Positions 1 to 13,501 are shown, numbered from the stretch's first letter. The stretch is DNA of 64,000 nt from Bugulina stolonifera (GCA_935421135.1 OW285187.1:12673929-12737928), one strand, 5' to 3'. The notes: generated by a model from the sequence alone, not told the origin. Made by a program: numbers and translations.

Positions 1-188
1 AATACATATACTTGTATAGGCAGGTAGGTAGGTATGTAGTACATACCACCATTATTATTTCAATCTTGGCATGATTATATACTATGTATACGTGTATATA
101 CAGTATATACGTGTATATAAGTGCATTATTGGTTTATTATACATGTACCTATATATACATACATATATTAGAATTAGATGTACATGTA

Positions 189-432
189 TAATGCACCTAC
201 CTACCTACCTACCTACCTACTTACATATACCTACCTACTTACATGTACCTACTTACTTACATGTACCTACCTACCTACCTACCTACCTACTTACATGTAC
301 CTACCTACTTACATGTACCTACCTACCTACCTACCTACCTACCTACCTACCTACTTACCTACCTACCTACCTACCTACTACTTACATGTACCTATCTACT
401 TACATGTACCCACCTACCTACCTACAACCTAC
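189..432. repeat. (CCTA)n tetranucleotide microsatellite
   Basis: Uninterrupted and lightly interrupted runs of CCTA mixed with ACTTACATGTAC blocks. It is open in all three forward frames only because the repeat lacks stops; the Tyr-Leu-Pro-Thr peptides it would encode are an artefact. It probably lies in an intron or flank of the gene that follows. Confidence 0.95.
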
Positions 433-825
433 ATGAATATGTACAAAAATTGCCATGGCTCCCATAGAAAGAGACAGCAATAAGCCACTTGGTGGTTTCC
501 TGTTTTGCTAGCATAAACCTAAAATATAGTGATGACATTTCTTATTGTTTAGTGCAAAGTATGGTTCCTACAGTTTGCTAGATATTGACAGCAAAAAGAT
601 TCTAACCACACACTTGGTTCAAGTTAGTAGCTATATAGTATATTATATAGACCATAATCATGAAATTATCTCTGCCACCCATTGCTTTGATCATTATTGC
701 CATGGCCCATAGCTGCCCATGTGATAGATGAATTATAAACAGTGCTTGAAGCATAATATTATGCCATGAATTCAGTTTACAAATAAATTGTTTGAAAACT
801 GATGTATTGTACCTTTGTTATTTCA

Positions 826-2753
826 GACAAAGGGCAACTCAAATGCCATGGAAATGATAGGTTTGAAGCTGTGCATTCAGCAGATTTTTCAGTGGAAGCT
901 GAACTTTGTCAACTTTATTAGTGACCGCCATATTCAAATCAGGGCTTTTATGAGAGATACCTATGGTTCAAGAAGAAAAAACAGAGACAACCCAGAAATA
1001 TCCCATTTTTTGGACATTTGGCATGTTGCTAAAGGTAAATTTTCTCAAGCATTTGCGATACAGAAATTCACAAAATCTCAGAAACTGTCTTTGGAATACA
1101 TGTATCTGAAAAATGTAGTTTCAAAATCAGTGTAGTTTGGTTTTCTAGAGTTTCAAAACAAATGTTTTCCAAACTGATGTTCTAATATGACTCATAGTCA
1201 CATATTGAGAGCTTTAGAATTGGTTAATTCACATTTTGGTCTTTACCTTCATCTCAGTTTTATCTAAGCAAAATTTGTTGATTGTGATATCATTATGATT
1301 GCATTGCCTTACTGTGTCAAGCATGAGTAATGAGCCTATATATAAGCCTAGATATATTGTAGTGGTAGACACCATTGAAAAAAAATGCATAATAATGATA
1401 TCTCTCATTTATGTACAACATAAACAGGGTTGAAAAAGGATTTGAAAATAGCCAGCAGTAAGGATCCATCTGGACTCTTAGGTGAATGGCAGAAAGCTAT
1501 TGTCAATCACATGTACTGGGTTGCCCTATCAACCCAACCAACTACATATACTACTGACTGGGCAGATGTTATAGAAGCCAAATGGCGGACCTTGTCCAAT
1601 CATATAATAAATCGGCACAAACATAACGAACCAGCGTACCCTCGGTGTGCCCACCCTAGCCGAAAGAAAGGTGATAAGAAAAAGAAATATATGAAGCCAA
1701 GTATGTATGCCTCAAATTATTTTGTTATGGAATTTTCAAATGAAGTGGGATATAAATGGGACATATTACATTAGATTTGTTGAAAGCTCACCTGACCATC
1801 ATAATAATAATCTCATTAGCCTAAATGCATGACTAAGTGACTGCATAAATTATTTTAGATACTCCGGAACACATATTGCTATGCGATGTCATAGAGGACA
1901 GGAGAAGACTGAAGGATGTTAGGCAGCTCAGTCCACTGGGTCAGACATCCAATTTAGAATCTTTCCATGCAGTTATAAACCACTTTGCTCCAAAGATGCT
2001 CCATTATCCGTACAAAACCATGGAAACAAGGTAATTCAAATTACTGCAAACAATTTCTTGACAGTTGGGTTTGGCTAATTTGCAACCACTACAGTGTATC
2101 GCAACTTGGACTTTACTTTCTAGACAGTTATTGGCTGCACTGCATTTCAATCAGAACTGCGGAGATGGAGATGTCGATGAGAGAAAACTAACAGTCACTT
2201 ATCCCAAGTATAAAAAAGGGGAAGCCTCTGTGAAAGTGGTTTCCAGGCCCGCTAATTATGGTAAATCTCTACAATTGATGTTCGTAATACACAGATAAAT
2301 AGTAAGATGTCCATGTGCTTGTTTGCAAACTTGTAAAGCACTACATTGACTATATACATGTACATTTTCTGTACATGCATGTTATATACATGTACTTGTA
2401 CAAACAATACAGACAGCAATATGGAGCATTCTACATGTACAATGTAAGTGTTATCATGCTCTATACTATCTATTTCCTGTGTGTGAGCCCTATACATGTA
2501 CATGTGTTTGACACTGGTATGTGCATTTACTGCATAGTGTACATGCACAAAGTATACTGAATGTGCCAGTCTGATATGGGTTCACAAAAATTCTTTTTAC
2601 TTGATAGATTATGTGGACAGATTGTTCGAGGTAGCATTGGAGTTCAGTTATGATGATTGCCAAGATCGTAATGTTCCAATGTCACAGCTATACAACAAAA
2701 CTGCCAGCAAAGAAGAGTTACTACGAGCTTACAGGCGGAGATTTACCAAATAA
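826..2753 (+). CDS. Transposase-like (RNase-H/DDE-type) protein, C-terminal five exons
   Basis: Five exons join with consistent phase and end in TAA: 826-1034, 1428-1700, 1859-2030, 2124-2260 and 2608-2753, each bounded by AG and GT. The 5' part is not visible and may lie left of the window. The product carries SDRHIQIR, then FLDIWHVAKG, and later NLESFHAVINHFAPK followed by QLLAALHFNQN. I recognise this order from a large family of uncharacterised animal proteins that look transposase-derived. Reading the Asp of SDRH, the Asp of DIWH and the Glu of NLESFH as a DDE triad is my inference. The clean exon-intron structure and absence of frameshifts suggest a host gene or a recently active copy rather than a dead transposon. 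Function is unknown. Confidence 0.6.
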
Positions 2754-4919
2754 ATCTATTTTTGCATACTTATGCCTTCACAGTTCACATTTACAATGCA
2801 CTCATGATTTTGGGTGTGGAGTTGTTAGATGTGTATCATGGTCAATCAATGTAAACAGTCTGATAGTTTTTTATATATAAATTAATCTCAAACTCCATGA
2901 TACATGTATATATAATACTCTTTTACAATATTTTTACATGAGCATCCTACCATAATGGAAATGCATAGAGTATGTGGCAAGTATTATCACCATTTACACA
3001 TTGAAGTTGACTGCCCAAGACCCTATAACATGTATGTACAATGTATGCTGAAGCACATTGTATATAACGTTGTACATTGACCTCGTGGCATGTTCTAGTA
3101 AACATTGGTGAACAAGTATGAGCCTCCATGCATAAGTACATAACCTATGTAATATTTTAATTCTACAGTGTATATTTATTTCATTCATGAAATAATCAAG
3201 CCGTAGATATTTGTCACCAGCAGCAATGGCAATTGCAAACAACTTTGAGTTATCAGGCCGTCTAAGTGCTATTGTATAATAGTGAATTGTTGGCTACAGG
3301 CAATAATGTTTCTATTTACCAATTTGGGCCTCTAGATAAAAATTAATAATACTGCCACAAATCTATCAAGTACAATATTAGGCTATGTGTTTTACACAAA
3401 ATGGTTTCATCATTGCAATAAGACATTTACTACAGTGATTGGTATTATGCAATATAAAGCAATCTGTTTATATAATGTAATTTGTGGATGAAATTCTGTC
3501 ATGGGACTAAACAGCAATAATAATATGCTGTATACGTTGCACATAGTTTACAGTAGGAGCTGGCAACTTCCAGTGTATTATTATTATTATTATTATTATT
3601 ATAGTAGGCATACATAATGCGTAATGGGTTTAGCATATGCCTGTGGTTAATGTTATCATGACATCCTAATTATATGTTGCTAGTGGATTTTTGTGATGTT
3701 TCAATACCCTACCCATGACTGATTGTCAAGCACTTGGGTATCATAATGGGAAGAGGGAACAATTCCAAATGATACCCGAATGATACCCAAAATTTTTGAA
3801 AATGGCCCACTTTGGCCTAACGTGGCCCAAAAACTTGAATTTTGGTGCAAGAAAGGCCATGTCCTTACAACTCAGCATGTCAGCACGATTCTAATGATGT
3901 AAAAAAAAATTAACTGTCAGTACTCCTTTAAGTTTTGAATATGTAAATTATACAGACACTGTGTCTCCACTCAAACAAAGATTCGCATTTATTCATATTA
4001 TTGAGACACTAAATTTTATAACAGTAAATGATACTGCACCTGCATTATGATCAATACACTACATTGAGGATAATCATTGAGGCATTCATCTAATCGATTG
4101 TTATTAGATTTAGTGATTGAACCAAATCAATGTGATGATCATAAGGTTAATACTATATAATAGCTGTAGTAGTGTCGTATAGCTGACCCAATCTAGAATC
4201 TAGTGTACATTATTACATGACATGTTTAAACAAATAAAAATATCATATGATACATGGGTAATTGAGTAACTCCTTTTATTATGTAAATTGTAATATAGTA
4301 TGTAGTTGGACTAGGTTAACTACCATTATGTGTTGTAGAACTACTATAACTATAACAAACAGGCTTATCATCATACAGGGTGCTGTCTAACACCCACCCA
4401 TGTGACATGCTAAGTAGGCTATATCTACATATACTACATGTACATGTAGATTAGGTATTCATTGGTCGCTGACTAAATCAACCAAACTCAATATAAAGTG
4501 ATTGAAGTAAAACAGTTTTTCTGTGAAACTTTGTGATTTGTAAGAATTTGATCACATGACTGAGGTCTGACAGCGTGTACACGGTAGGTTGTGTAGTACA
4601 AGGATCATAGACATTGGTTGTGTAATGTAGCATGTAATATAGCATATCCAACAAACCTAGCATAGTGTGTATGTGTATCACAACACTACTATACTGTTAG
4701 GGAACATATCATTCACTCCTTAGGGGAGCTTTCATATCAAACTTGATAGATAACCAAGTTAAATATAATAATATACACAAACATTAACAACAACAATCAC
4801 TAGGCTAGACAACTACAACCACCCTTAAATCTCGTTATACACTTATTCAATTAAGAGTATAAGTGTGAAAAGAATTAGATTATAGTGTACTATACACTAT
4901 ATACAACACACCGTCAGCA
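2754..4919. other. Non-coding stretch
   Basis: No supported gene. AT-rich DNA with a short (TTA)n run near 3577-3601 and many ACATGTAC-type words. I looked on the minus strand for the missing WD40 exons of the katanin gene and saw none. Confidence 0.6.
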
Positions 4920-4921
4920 AC

Positions 4922-5152
4922 AGTTGGGGATATACAGTATGTAGAGCAGGTATAGTTGGGGATATACAGTACGTAGAGCAGGTATAGTTGGGGATATACA
5001 GTATGCAGAGCACCAGATGGGGATATACAGTATGTAGAGCAGGTATAGTTGGGGATATACAGTATGTAGAGAGGGTATAGTTGGGGATATACAGCACACT
5101 GTGCAGGTATAACTGGGGATATACAGCACACTGTGCAGGTATAACTGGGACA
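4922..5152. repeat. 32-bp minisatellite downstream of katanin exon 3
   Basis: About seven imperfect copies of a roughly 32-bp unit with the core TTGGGGATATACAG. The array starts within about 6 bp of the 5' splice site of katanin exon 3 on the minus strand. Open frames across it are artefacts of the repeat. Confidence 0.9.
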
Positions 5153-5157
5153 CTTAC

Positions 5158-6600
5158 TCTTAGCCTGCTCCAAGTCCCATAACTTAAGAGCACCAGACAT
5201 GGATCCTGCTACCACCATCTCCTCTGCATTACCAAATCGTACGGCTTCCACCGGGCTGGTGTGTCCAGAGAGACTCTACAACATCCATATGCATGACTGT
5301 TCATACCAGCATATATTATATATACATGTACATACATGTATATATTATACATACATGTACATACATGTGTATCTATAGAACAGCCCACATGAATACCATC
5401 ACATACCATTTATTAAATCACATACTGCCAAAATGAAATGACCAGTAAATTTCCAGCTATTTCTTGTACAATGCACATGTACGTTCTGGATTTGATTTTA
5501 TGCAAAATTAATGAGGGGGGGGATTAATAAATCTATGCTATGAACTTAACAGTTTCACATCTACCCAGAGGCCAGAGGGTATAATCATTCACAGTTGTGT
5601 ATATACTACAGAGGATAATGTGGGGAGTGACATGACCCTAGGTACAAAGAATACCTAAACACAAAGCTATTACACATAATGGGACCACACAGTGTACATG
5701 TATATATGATTGTATACATATAGGGCCTACATTCATTAGATGCACTGGCAGACCAAACTCAATGCTAATCTACACTAGACAGACATAATTAAATGAGCTG
5801 CACATTTTTATCTTTATGATTGTTCACTATGCAATGATTATTGAACGAAAACATTGATCTTAGTGAGGAATTCTATTGAGAGAGAGAAGTGGGTAGAAGG
5901 GAGGGAGAGTTGACTAGTAAGAGCTGATATAAGTAGCTGGCTCTATATATGCATATTAATATACATAATAGTCACAGCTCACAGATAGAGCAGTTACTTC
6001 TGTGACATAACGATACAAATTTTAGTATGTTACCTGTTGGCATAGCAACCAGCATAAATGCATAGCAACAGAATTTATATGAATTCTATCACTATGGACT
6101 AAACATTGAGGAAATGTCTCGAGAAAACCAAATACAGCATAACTATACCAGAAGCACGGTAAGATTCCAACACATTGTGAAAAAGTCAACTAAACATTAT
6201 CTAGCAAAGAATGTTTGAGAGTTGTATGATATGAAAGTTGTTCACCAGGACTCACCATAATACAATTTGGTTTACCAACAGTCCATAGATTGACCTTCCT
6301 ATCATCTCCCCCTGTAACCATCACCCGACCAGTCTTGTGACCCAAGGCGAGGCAGTTCACATTGGCGCCGTGAGCCACGAATTCCTCTACACCAATTACA
6401 AGATATCAATGAAAAATCAATGAAAATCCCAAAGTTCTAGAAGAGTTTTATCAAGCCGATACATTAATGAAATATATATAAAAATTTAAATTCAACCTAC
6501 ATTTTTATTCAACAGTTACCACAACATTTATCACCAAAAGTAGATGCATATAAGAGAACTTACGAAGCTTCCATGCCCGTTTAGTTGACGGCATAGTCAT
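5158..6600 (-). CDS. KATNB1: Katanin p80 WD40 subunit, N-terminal exons (partial)
   Basis: Three exons on the minus strand: 6564-6600 (starts ATG, reading [12 protein letters not shown]), 6256-6386 and 5158-5275, phases 1, 0 and 1. The spliced product has [31 protein letters not shown] and [14 protein letters not shown], ending [10 protein letters not shown]. It aligns co-linearly with the start of katanin p80, covering the first WD40 blades. The family protein is the non-catalytic regulatory and targeting subunit of the microtubule-severing katanin complex at centrosomes and spindle poles. Each exon keeps an intact donor, so a fourth exon is expected, but none is recognisable between 1 and 5157. 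Either the rest lies beyond the left edge, with the transposase-like gene inside one very long intron, or this is a 5' fragment from a partial duplication. Confidence 0.8.
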
Positions 6601-7465
6601 TGTGTAGTGTTAGTTTAATCCATTAACTTTCCAAAGAGTTCCGAGTAGTGACCTATTAAAATTATAGCAGGAATTAGCAATAGATTGTGATGCCAATATA
6701 ATATTATGCACATGACTGTAAAACTAAAAGTACAATATTCTACTACATAAACTGAACTAGTCATCTACAGACCCTACACATTAGTCCTCATAACATTCAC
6801 AGCTTGGCATTATTATTGAACTACATTTTAATATCAAAATAAATTTTAAACAAGTAGGCCTATCGAGGATGGAAATTATATCTACAGTTTAGTTCAATTG
6901 ATAAATTGATATCGCCTGTTGAAGGAAGAAATACAATATACCACCGATATCTGGTAAGTTCAATTTTATGAGCTAAACTCCATTATACAGACATGGTATA
7001 GCCTTACCTCAGCATATTTAATATTAGATAGCAAATAAATACATGAATATTTACAGTTCACCAGAATGTCATGCCCACAATCACAAGTATATTAGATAAA
7101 CATTATTTAGCCTAATTTTTGGAAAATTGCAAAACGTAAATTCAGCATCAAGTATAGTGTACTCATTAATATTCATAGTCTAAAATGTTTTGATACTTTT
7201 AAAAATGAGTAAAAGCTAGTGTCCAATTGTCTATACTGGTGCACGCCTGAACGTTATAAATCATAATTTAACGTACAACGTATATATAAATATTAAGCCC
7301 AATCCTACCTGCATTTTAATCATAATATTAACAATAATAACAAAGATAATAAAATGTCGTATTACTGACTTCAAAATAGCTGATCAATAAAATCGAAGAA
7401 GACAACAACCTAATTTTCACATAAATTTACCAAAAACTAATTTGATCTAAAAGTCAGAAAATAAA

Positions 7466-7545
7466 AAATTGTCCGTCAGTGGGATTCGAACTCGTGTCCC
7501 TATGCATGAAGACCAAGCACTCTACCAACTACGCTATCAAATCAG
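7466..7545 (-). repeat. tRNA-like sequence (degenerate tRNA or SINE head)
   Basis: On the minus strand it carries an A-box match (TAGCGTAGTTGG) and a B-box match (AGTTCGAATCCC) at tRNA spacing. The anticodon stem does not pair cleanly, so a working tRNA is unlikely. It is better read as a pol III-type SINE head or a tRNA pseudogene. About 150 bp away on the same strand is a GC-rich GGCGGC hairpin that could belong to the same repeat. Confidence 0.5.
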
Positions 7546-9209
7546 CAGTGGGTTCACGCGAAAATTAGCCATAAATATAATGATACACATAATAGCATCA
7601 TTTTCATCAGAGTATGTTTATATCATGTGAGGCACTGTAACTATGCCTTCCGATAATAGCTTGATTTTTTTTCTTCTTTTAACAAAAAGTTCAGGCGGCT
7701 AGGGCCGCCTGAGCCGCCTAGATAGTTACGGCCATGTAAATTATGTACTAAACACTAATTATACAGATCAAAGGCATCAAATTCAACAAACTGTTCTACT
7801 GCAGATAGTCCTTTGCAGATAATTTCTCATTTGCTAGAAGACATCTTGGCCTATAACTTGCTAAGATTTTACTGGCCTAAGTTAAAACAAAAGCAGGAGT
7901 GAACATCACTTAGTTACAGTTGATAGGGGCTTACACTTGTAAATATCTAGATTAAAAATTATAGGCCAAAGGCCATCATAATGGCGTCTCGCCTGGCTGT
8001 GTTTTATAAGCATTTTTTTAGGGTGAGTTGTTTGAGGGAGGGGGCTATCTCTGCAACCAATAGGCTTAACAAAAAACAGGACAACCAAATGCTAAAACTG
8101 ATTTTAAATAGAATCATGTAAAATTGTTTCTCTTAATTCTTATACCCTAACGTTACAAACTATTTTGCTGGCAGCCTGTTTACATTTAGCAGGAAAAAAA
8201 CCCGATCTGACTGTCCCAATTTAACGTCTAGTCAACCAGATCAAGTCTATTCAAAAAAGTATATTTGCTTTGCCTGGTAACTCTCAAAATTAAACTTGGT
8301 TTGAACTACCTTAACTCTAATTTGGATCTGAACAATACATATTAACATAAACATAACATAAACATATAAATAATAATAATAATAATTAATTAGCATTACT
8401 GTAATTCAAAATCAAGAAAATATTTCATTATATTTAAATTCAATTCTAACGTAATGCTAATGGTCAACCTTAATCTATCTAATACAAATCTTAGCTTTGC
8501 TTTGGCTAAGGATAAAGGAAAGCTACATTCACATTGATTGATTAATTAACTTTAGTTATGCAGAAAGCTCGAGTATGAGTGTTACAGTGCAACAAAAGAG
8601 CAATCAAGATGGAACTATCACCAATCATAGTTCTAAACAAAGTTATCCCTGTGAGGTTTATCATTATTGTAGAACATAGCCACCATAAAATCGAGCGAGT
8701 AACAATGATCGACTCGAAATCTCCACAATCAATTCATCTCAAAGAATTTCGATGCTACACCTAATAATGGGGCCGCACCAAATCTTGTGATGTTCTCGAA
8801 TGGTTAAGAAAAATGCTAGGCTTCCCCCATTGGTTGTTGGAGAGTAAGGCACATAGCCTCTGATCCTATATTTCTTTAGGTGTAATTATACACAGGCCGT
8901 AATCGAAAGCTGTTGTCATGTGGTCGTTGTATTACTGGCTGTTACAAACTATGGATCTAGAACTAAACTGTACATAATTTCAGTTGTAAACAAACCGCAC
9001 GTGTACCATATCAAATTATCTCCAAGAGACGTTCAACTCAATTCTTGGGAAATTTGTTCAATTAATCTATTAAATTAACTTTGGTTGCACTAAAAAAATA
9101 AGGTATTGTTTTAAGTTACAGGTCATGGATGTATAATGATAATTTAAATATTATGAGATCTGTATTACTACTAAAATCAGATGAATGATGTACACAACAC
9201 TGTAGATAA

Positions 9210-9260
9210 TTTACATGTAATTATATTATAAATTATAATTATAATATAATTACATGTAAA
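9210..9260. repeat. AT-rich near-perfect palindrome
   Basis: The arms begin TTTACATGTAATTATATTAT and the sequence ends in its reverse complement, with only a few unpaired central bases. It could extrude as a cruciform; no function is implied. Confidence 0.85.
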
Positions 9261-9605
9261 TAATTATTATTATTAATTAATTATTATTATTTATGTTATT
9301 TTAGGTAATAATAGTTATAATAATTATGAGAGTTAAAATATTAATTATATTATTAATTATCTCATTTTATTAGTATTATATTCTTGTATTGCTATTTATT
9401 GAGCTGAATTTAATTGAAATTATTCCCACTACTAGGATCATATACTATACTTTGTGTGTAAAAACGTGGGAGCTCTAATTAATTTAATTTAAATCTAGGC
9501 TATTTTATTCCTATTTATTTTAGATTGTTCATAAATAATATAATTGTTACTAGTAAATATCATATTATTATACAGCCTATAATTATAATACTATAATTAA
9601 ATTAC

Positions 9606-10547
9606 CAGAGTTGGGTCCAAGTCGACTTGCAAGTCAACAAGTCAAGTCATTTCTAAAATTTTGGAGGCAAGTCAAGTCGAAGTCAAGTCAGTGCTGCCTC
9701 AAGTCAAGTCAAGTAACTTTGAAAATTTTGAAGGCAAGTCAAGTCAGTGATGCGTCAAGTCAAGTCAGCTGTCATGCAAGTCACAAGTCAATGCAAGTCA
9801 AGTGGAAAACAACTTCAAAAAATTTTACATTTTCCAAAACATCATTTTTTACGTTTAGTAGGCATTCCAATCCATGCAAAACCTATGCCAAGGTGTAGCA
9901 GGGCATGTACATGTATGTTATGCAATCATGGTAAAGAACTAGTCTATATAAATAGTATAATTCGCACTACCGTCGAGACTGGTCATATAGTATTATATAC
10001 TGTATATTGTAATGGTGATGCAGTGTTACATAGAATGTAAACAGCACATGGTACAGCACAGAGTGTCCACTGGCCAGTCCTGCAATTTAACTCTAGTAAT
10101 TATTGCACTGTACATTGTATTCACTACTGACACCACACCTAGGCTACACTTACACTACTTGCACTGTGTGTACTTGTGACTATGCATTGTCGTTGTGTAG
10201 TCTCACGTACACACAGCCTAGATATTGCCTGAATTGTGTATCCTCATAGCTAACCTTGATATACTCTGAGTGCTGCTAGTAGCACTGACCTAGTACAAAT
10301 GATAAATAGGTAGACAATTGAGACCTTTTTTCCATGTTGGCTAAACACTGTACAAAATTTTTATTTGCCAGATTGACTTGGCAGAACCCACAAAATCACA
10401 AGTCATTTATGAGTCTAAGTCAAGTCACATTGATGCGCAAGTCAAAGTCAAGTCAAGTCAGCAGGTTGGCAAGTCCAAGTCAAGTCGACTTGTGACTTGA
10501 CTTGACTTGACTTGGCAAGTCAAATCTATGACTTGGACCCAGCTCTG
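9606..10547. mobile_element. hAT-type non-autonomous element with CAAGT-repeat ends
   Basis: The ends are inverted repeats reading CAGAGYTGGGTCCAAGTC (one mismatch in 18). The flanks are TAAATTAC (9598-9605) and TAAATTGC (10548-10555), an 8-bp target duplication with one change. CAGAG termini and an 8-bp duplication are hallmarks of hAT elements. The subterminal 200 bp at each end are dense in CAAGT on one side and ACTTG on the other. No transposase ORF is present, so it must have moved in trans. The changed duplication suggests some age. Confidence 0.85.
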
Positions 10548-11464
10548 TAAATTGCTTTCATATAAGTTCTTTGATTATTTTATTATATTATTAAATATAT
10601 TTAGTTGTTAGGGGGTTTGGCCATTTTTATAATGATGTATTTTACATTCCTTCCTTGCTTAAAAGTACATGAATATTTTTAGTTGTTTTACTAATATTAT
10701 AGTTTTATTAAAAGTTACTATGTGTTAGCAAAAGTAGGTATACAATTAGTTCTAGTTTATTGTGTTGATGAGGGATAGGAAGATGTTTTTGTTCCTTTTT
10801 TATTCAGCTCATTCTATTACCCCACCTGTTTGCTGATCACGGTTTTCTTTGGTAAGAAATGGCAAAGGCTCTTTGTTAGACTTTGAAGAGATTTTTGCAG
10901 ATGAATTTTTACTGCTTTAAAAATCGGAGGAAATACAACGATTTTGACTCATCATTTTTGTTGCTTTGCTATTAGATACGGATACATGATGCGAAAAATC
11001 TTTTCAGTTATCTCAATAAATCCTGGTGAGCGAAGGCGGCATGTTATGACACTTGTTACCTCATAATCTTGCACCTCCTCAAAAAGCTGATACTGTCTCC
11101 TCAATCCTTAATTCCCTACCGCATAGGCCTATTTGTAAACTTACTAACAATATTACTTACAGTACATGTGTTTAGTCATTAACTATCCTAGCAGTAGCAG
11201 TACTTCTTAAAATCTGTTAGTAATATACGGGAATTACCGGCTTTGATGGAAATTAGAACTTTTATAACCCCCTTTGCCTTTTTGCTGAATGATCTTATTT
11301 CACGTAATTATATAACAGCATTGAAATATGGCTAATTATAACATTTATTGTAGTCGTTGCCCAAAGCATATTCTTGTTCCAATCTGTAAGTGAAGGAACT
11401 TTCTTTGTAAAGAATATGAAGTGTAACAGTAAATAATGTAGTTCAAATTTTGCAGAATATTATA
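10548..11464. other. Non-coding stretch upstream of the C8orf82 homologue
   Basis: No gene or repeat recognised. It presumably holds the promoter and any 5' untranslated exon of the gene that starts at 11465. Confidence 0.5.
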
Positions 11465-13501
11465 ATGCTAAAATCTAAGTGGATTCTATACAAACTTCTA
11501 CAAAAAACTCCAAATGCTTGTGCTATTCCAAGACGATTAGTTCACTACATACAGGGTCAAGTGTCAGAAAAGAATATCAGAGAGTACTTCTATTTCATTG
11601 ATCACCAGGGCCAGGTATTATCCAATGTATTATTTTCCTTCTATTATCTAGAATATTGTAGTTCTTTGAAGTTGTCATCCTTTTCTCCAATAGTTCAGTT
11701 TTGTAATTACATGGCGCCTATATAGTAAATTGTCCAATTATTTTAACATTTTTAACGCATCCATTCCAACATTTTGTTCCTGCTTATATTGCAAGTATCA
11801 TTTTAGCTAAAATTAATATTGAACTGTTTTAATTTGCCTTATCTCCTAATGTAATTTTTAAGGCATAATGTATATCGAGGCAGTCACTTTTAATTGATAA
11901 TTATGTCGGAGAGCCTGCACATCTGCCTATCTAATGATGACTAGTCACCTAGGCACGGTCTACTTTTAGTTGTTCCTAGATGACTCTAAGATGAAGAACT
12001 TTACATCCTGTTTCAAAGGTGAGCAGCTAAGTATTATTGTAGACTATTTATGCTCCTGAACAACAACTCTTTCCAGACTAAATGCATCACCGATTGGGAG
12101 TTGTCTTCTCTTCAACTAAGAGAAAATGATCTACATTTATTTCTATGGTACAAAATTTTTTCAATAATGTATTTATCAGTTATTAATCCGGGTAAGAAAG
12201 CTAGGATCTAAAGATATCAGCATATTTTTCTGATTTGGGGTAAAGAAGGGGTTTTACCCAACATGGCAAAGTGACTTCCTAACACCACCAATGACCTTTA
12301 CCGGCTTCAAACCCTGATCGTCCACATGAAAGTCTAGAATCCTGATCTCCCACATCAAGTCTTGCACTTTCAACTACTAGACTATGACTGCTCCTTAATT
12401 TCAATGCTATAGTTTACGTACATGTCATGGGAAATTTGTTAGCTTTGTTGCTAATTATTAGCCAAGATTTGATACATTTAGATATATTTACTTTGAATTG
12501 AAATTAAGACAATTCCAACTGCAAAATTCTAGTGATACATTGTTATCATTGAGTGTATACGGTAGTCTTGAAAAGTGCCTGATTTAAATCCATTTCACAC
12601 TTAACAGGAAATTTCCTTTCTAGATATTGGTCTCATTAATTTTATGTACTGCACCTGTACACATTTCCCGGGAGCAGAAATAATTTCCATTAGCCTGTCA
12701 AAAAAAAATAACACAGCAACAGATTTTATAAATACATGGGCATTAGCATTTATAGAAAATAGAAGAATTACTATCAGGGTACAAAAAGCTGTGAGGTGTG
12801 CATGGCAGATGCCTCTACGTGTGGCACTTTACGCTGAGTTTACAGTACTATTGATAGTACTGTAATTGTACTGAACTGCCTCTCAATACATCCCTAATAC
12901 ATTGGCCAATTTTCATCAATTTTGACCATGTTACTGCAATGTTTATTACCTTTATCTAAACATATTTTTGTCTCCTGTTTACTGATGTTATCATAGTTAA
13001 CCATTTCGATACAAGCTGATTTACTTAATTGTAGAGAAAGATTTTCTGCGGTTTTTCTTCAAGAGAATCAAGCCAAATACAACATCTAAATATCCAGAGT
13101 TTCCGTATGTTTCTCCGTGTGGTCCAGAGATGAATTATATTAGATGTGATGACTTGCCAATAGTATTCACTAAAGTCCTCACTGTAGACGGTGTTGAAGT
13201 ATTGTCATATAACAATGGGGAAGACAAGCTGACTCACCCTTTGAGTCCATCATCTGTGTGTATGCAGCCCCTTACTGGTAGAGTATATCACCCTGGTCCA
13301 GACCGTGTGGGTGGGGTGGGCTTAGTCAAGTCCCAAATAGCCATTGAATGGAGTCACTCTTTTGGCTATGATAATAGCATGGATGACAGTAAACCACCAA
13401 CCCATTTTACATGGCATGGCCAGAAGCACAAGTTGCACAATAATTTGTTTGACAAAATTAATAAATTTTCTGCCTTGACAAAGTCACATGGGGAGGGTTA
13501 G
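11465..13501 (+). CDS. C8orf82: C8orf82 / UPF0598 family protein
   Basis: Three exons: 11465-11614, 11970-12018 and 13035-13501, phases 0 and 1, giving 221 residues, close to the human length of about 216. The signature runs YIQGQVSEKNIREYFYFIDH, then LFLDDSKMKNFTSCFK, then FLRFFFKRIKPNT, PYVSPCGPE, and RVYHPGPDRVGGVGLVKSQI near the end. These blocks match the conserved UPF0598 family in order. The first 30 or so residues are basic and hydrophobic without acidic residues, as in a mitochondrial presequence (inference). No biochemical function is established for the family as far as I know. The ATG at 11465 was chosen because it lies nine bases inside an apparent acceptor (TTTGCAG), so a 5' untranslated exon may exist upstream. 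Confidence 0.88.
12225..12400 (-). repeat. tRNA-derived SINE fragment in C8orf82 intron 2
   Basis: On the minus strand it has an A-box-like TAGTCTAGTAGTTG and a B-box-like GGTTTGAAGCC, followed by the body GGTGTTAGGAAGT and CTTTGCCATGTTGGG. The same body words follow the tRNA-like sequence at 15901, so the two are copies of one SINE family. Confidence 0.6.

Larger units (their letters stand above)
6601..9605. other. Intergenic region without a supported gene
   Basis: No coding region is supported. It contains the katanin upstream region, a tRNA-like sequence at about 7470-7545, a GC-rich hairpin near 7690-7722 (arms read GGCGGC and GCCGCC), and long AT tracts at 9180-9600. Confidence 0.55.

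Noticed and set aside
71..483. Three long forward open frames rich in Tyr-Leu-Pro-Thr
   Set aside because: Produced by the (CCTA)n microsatellite, which lacks stop codons in all frames.
7466..7545. Functional tRNA gene
   Set aside because: A and B boxes match, but the anticodon stem and acceptor stem do not pair well.
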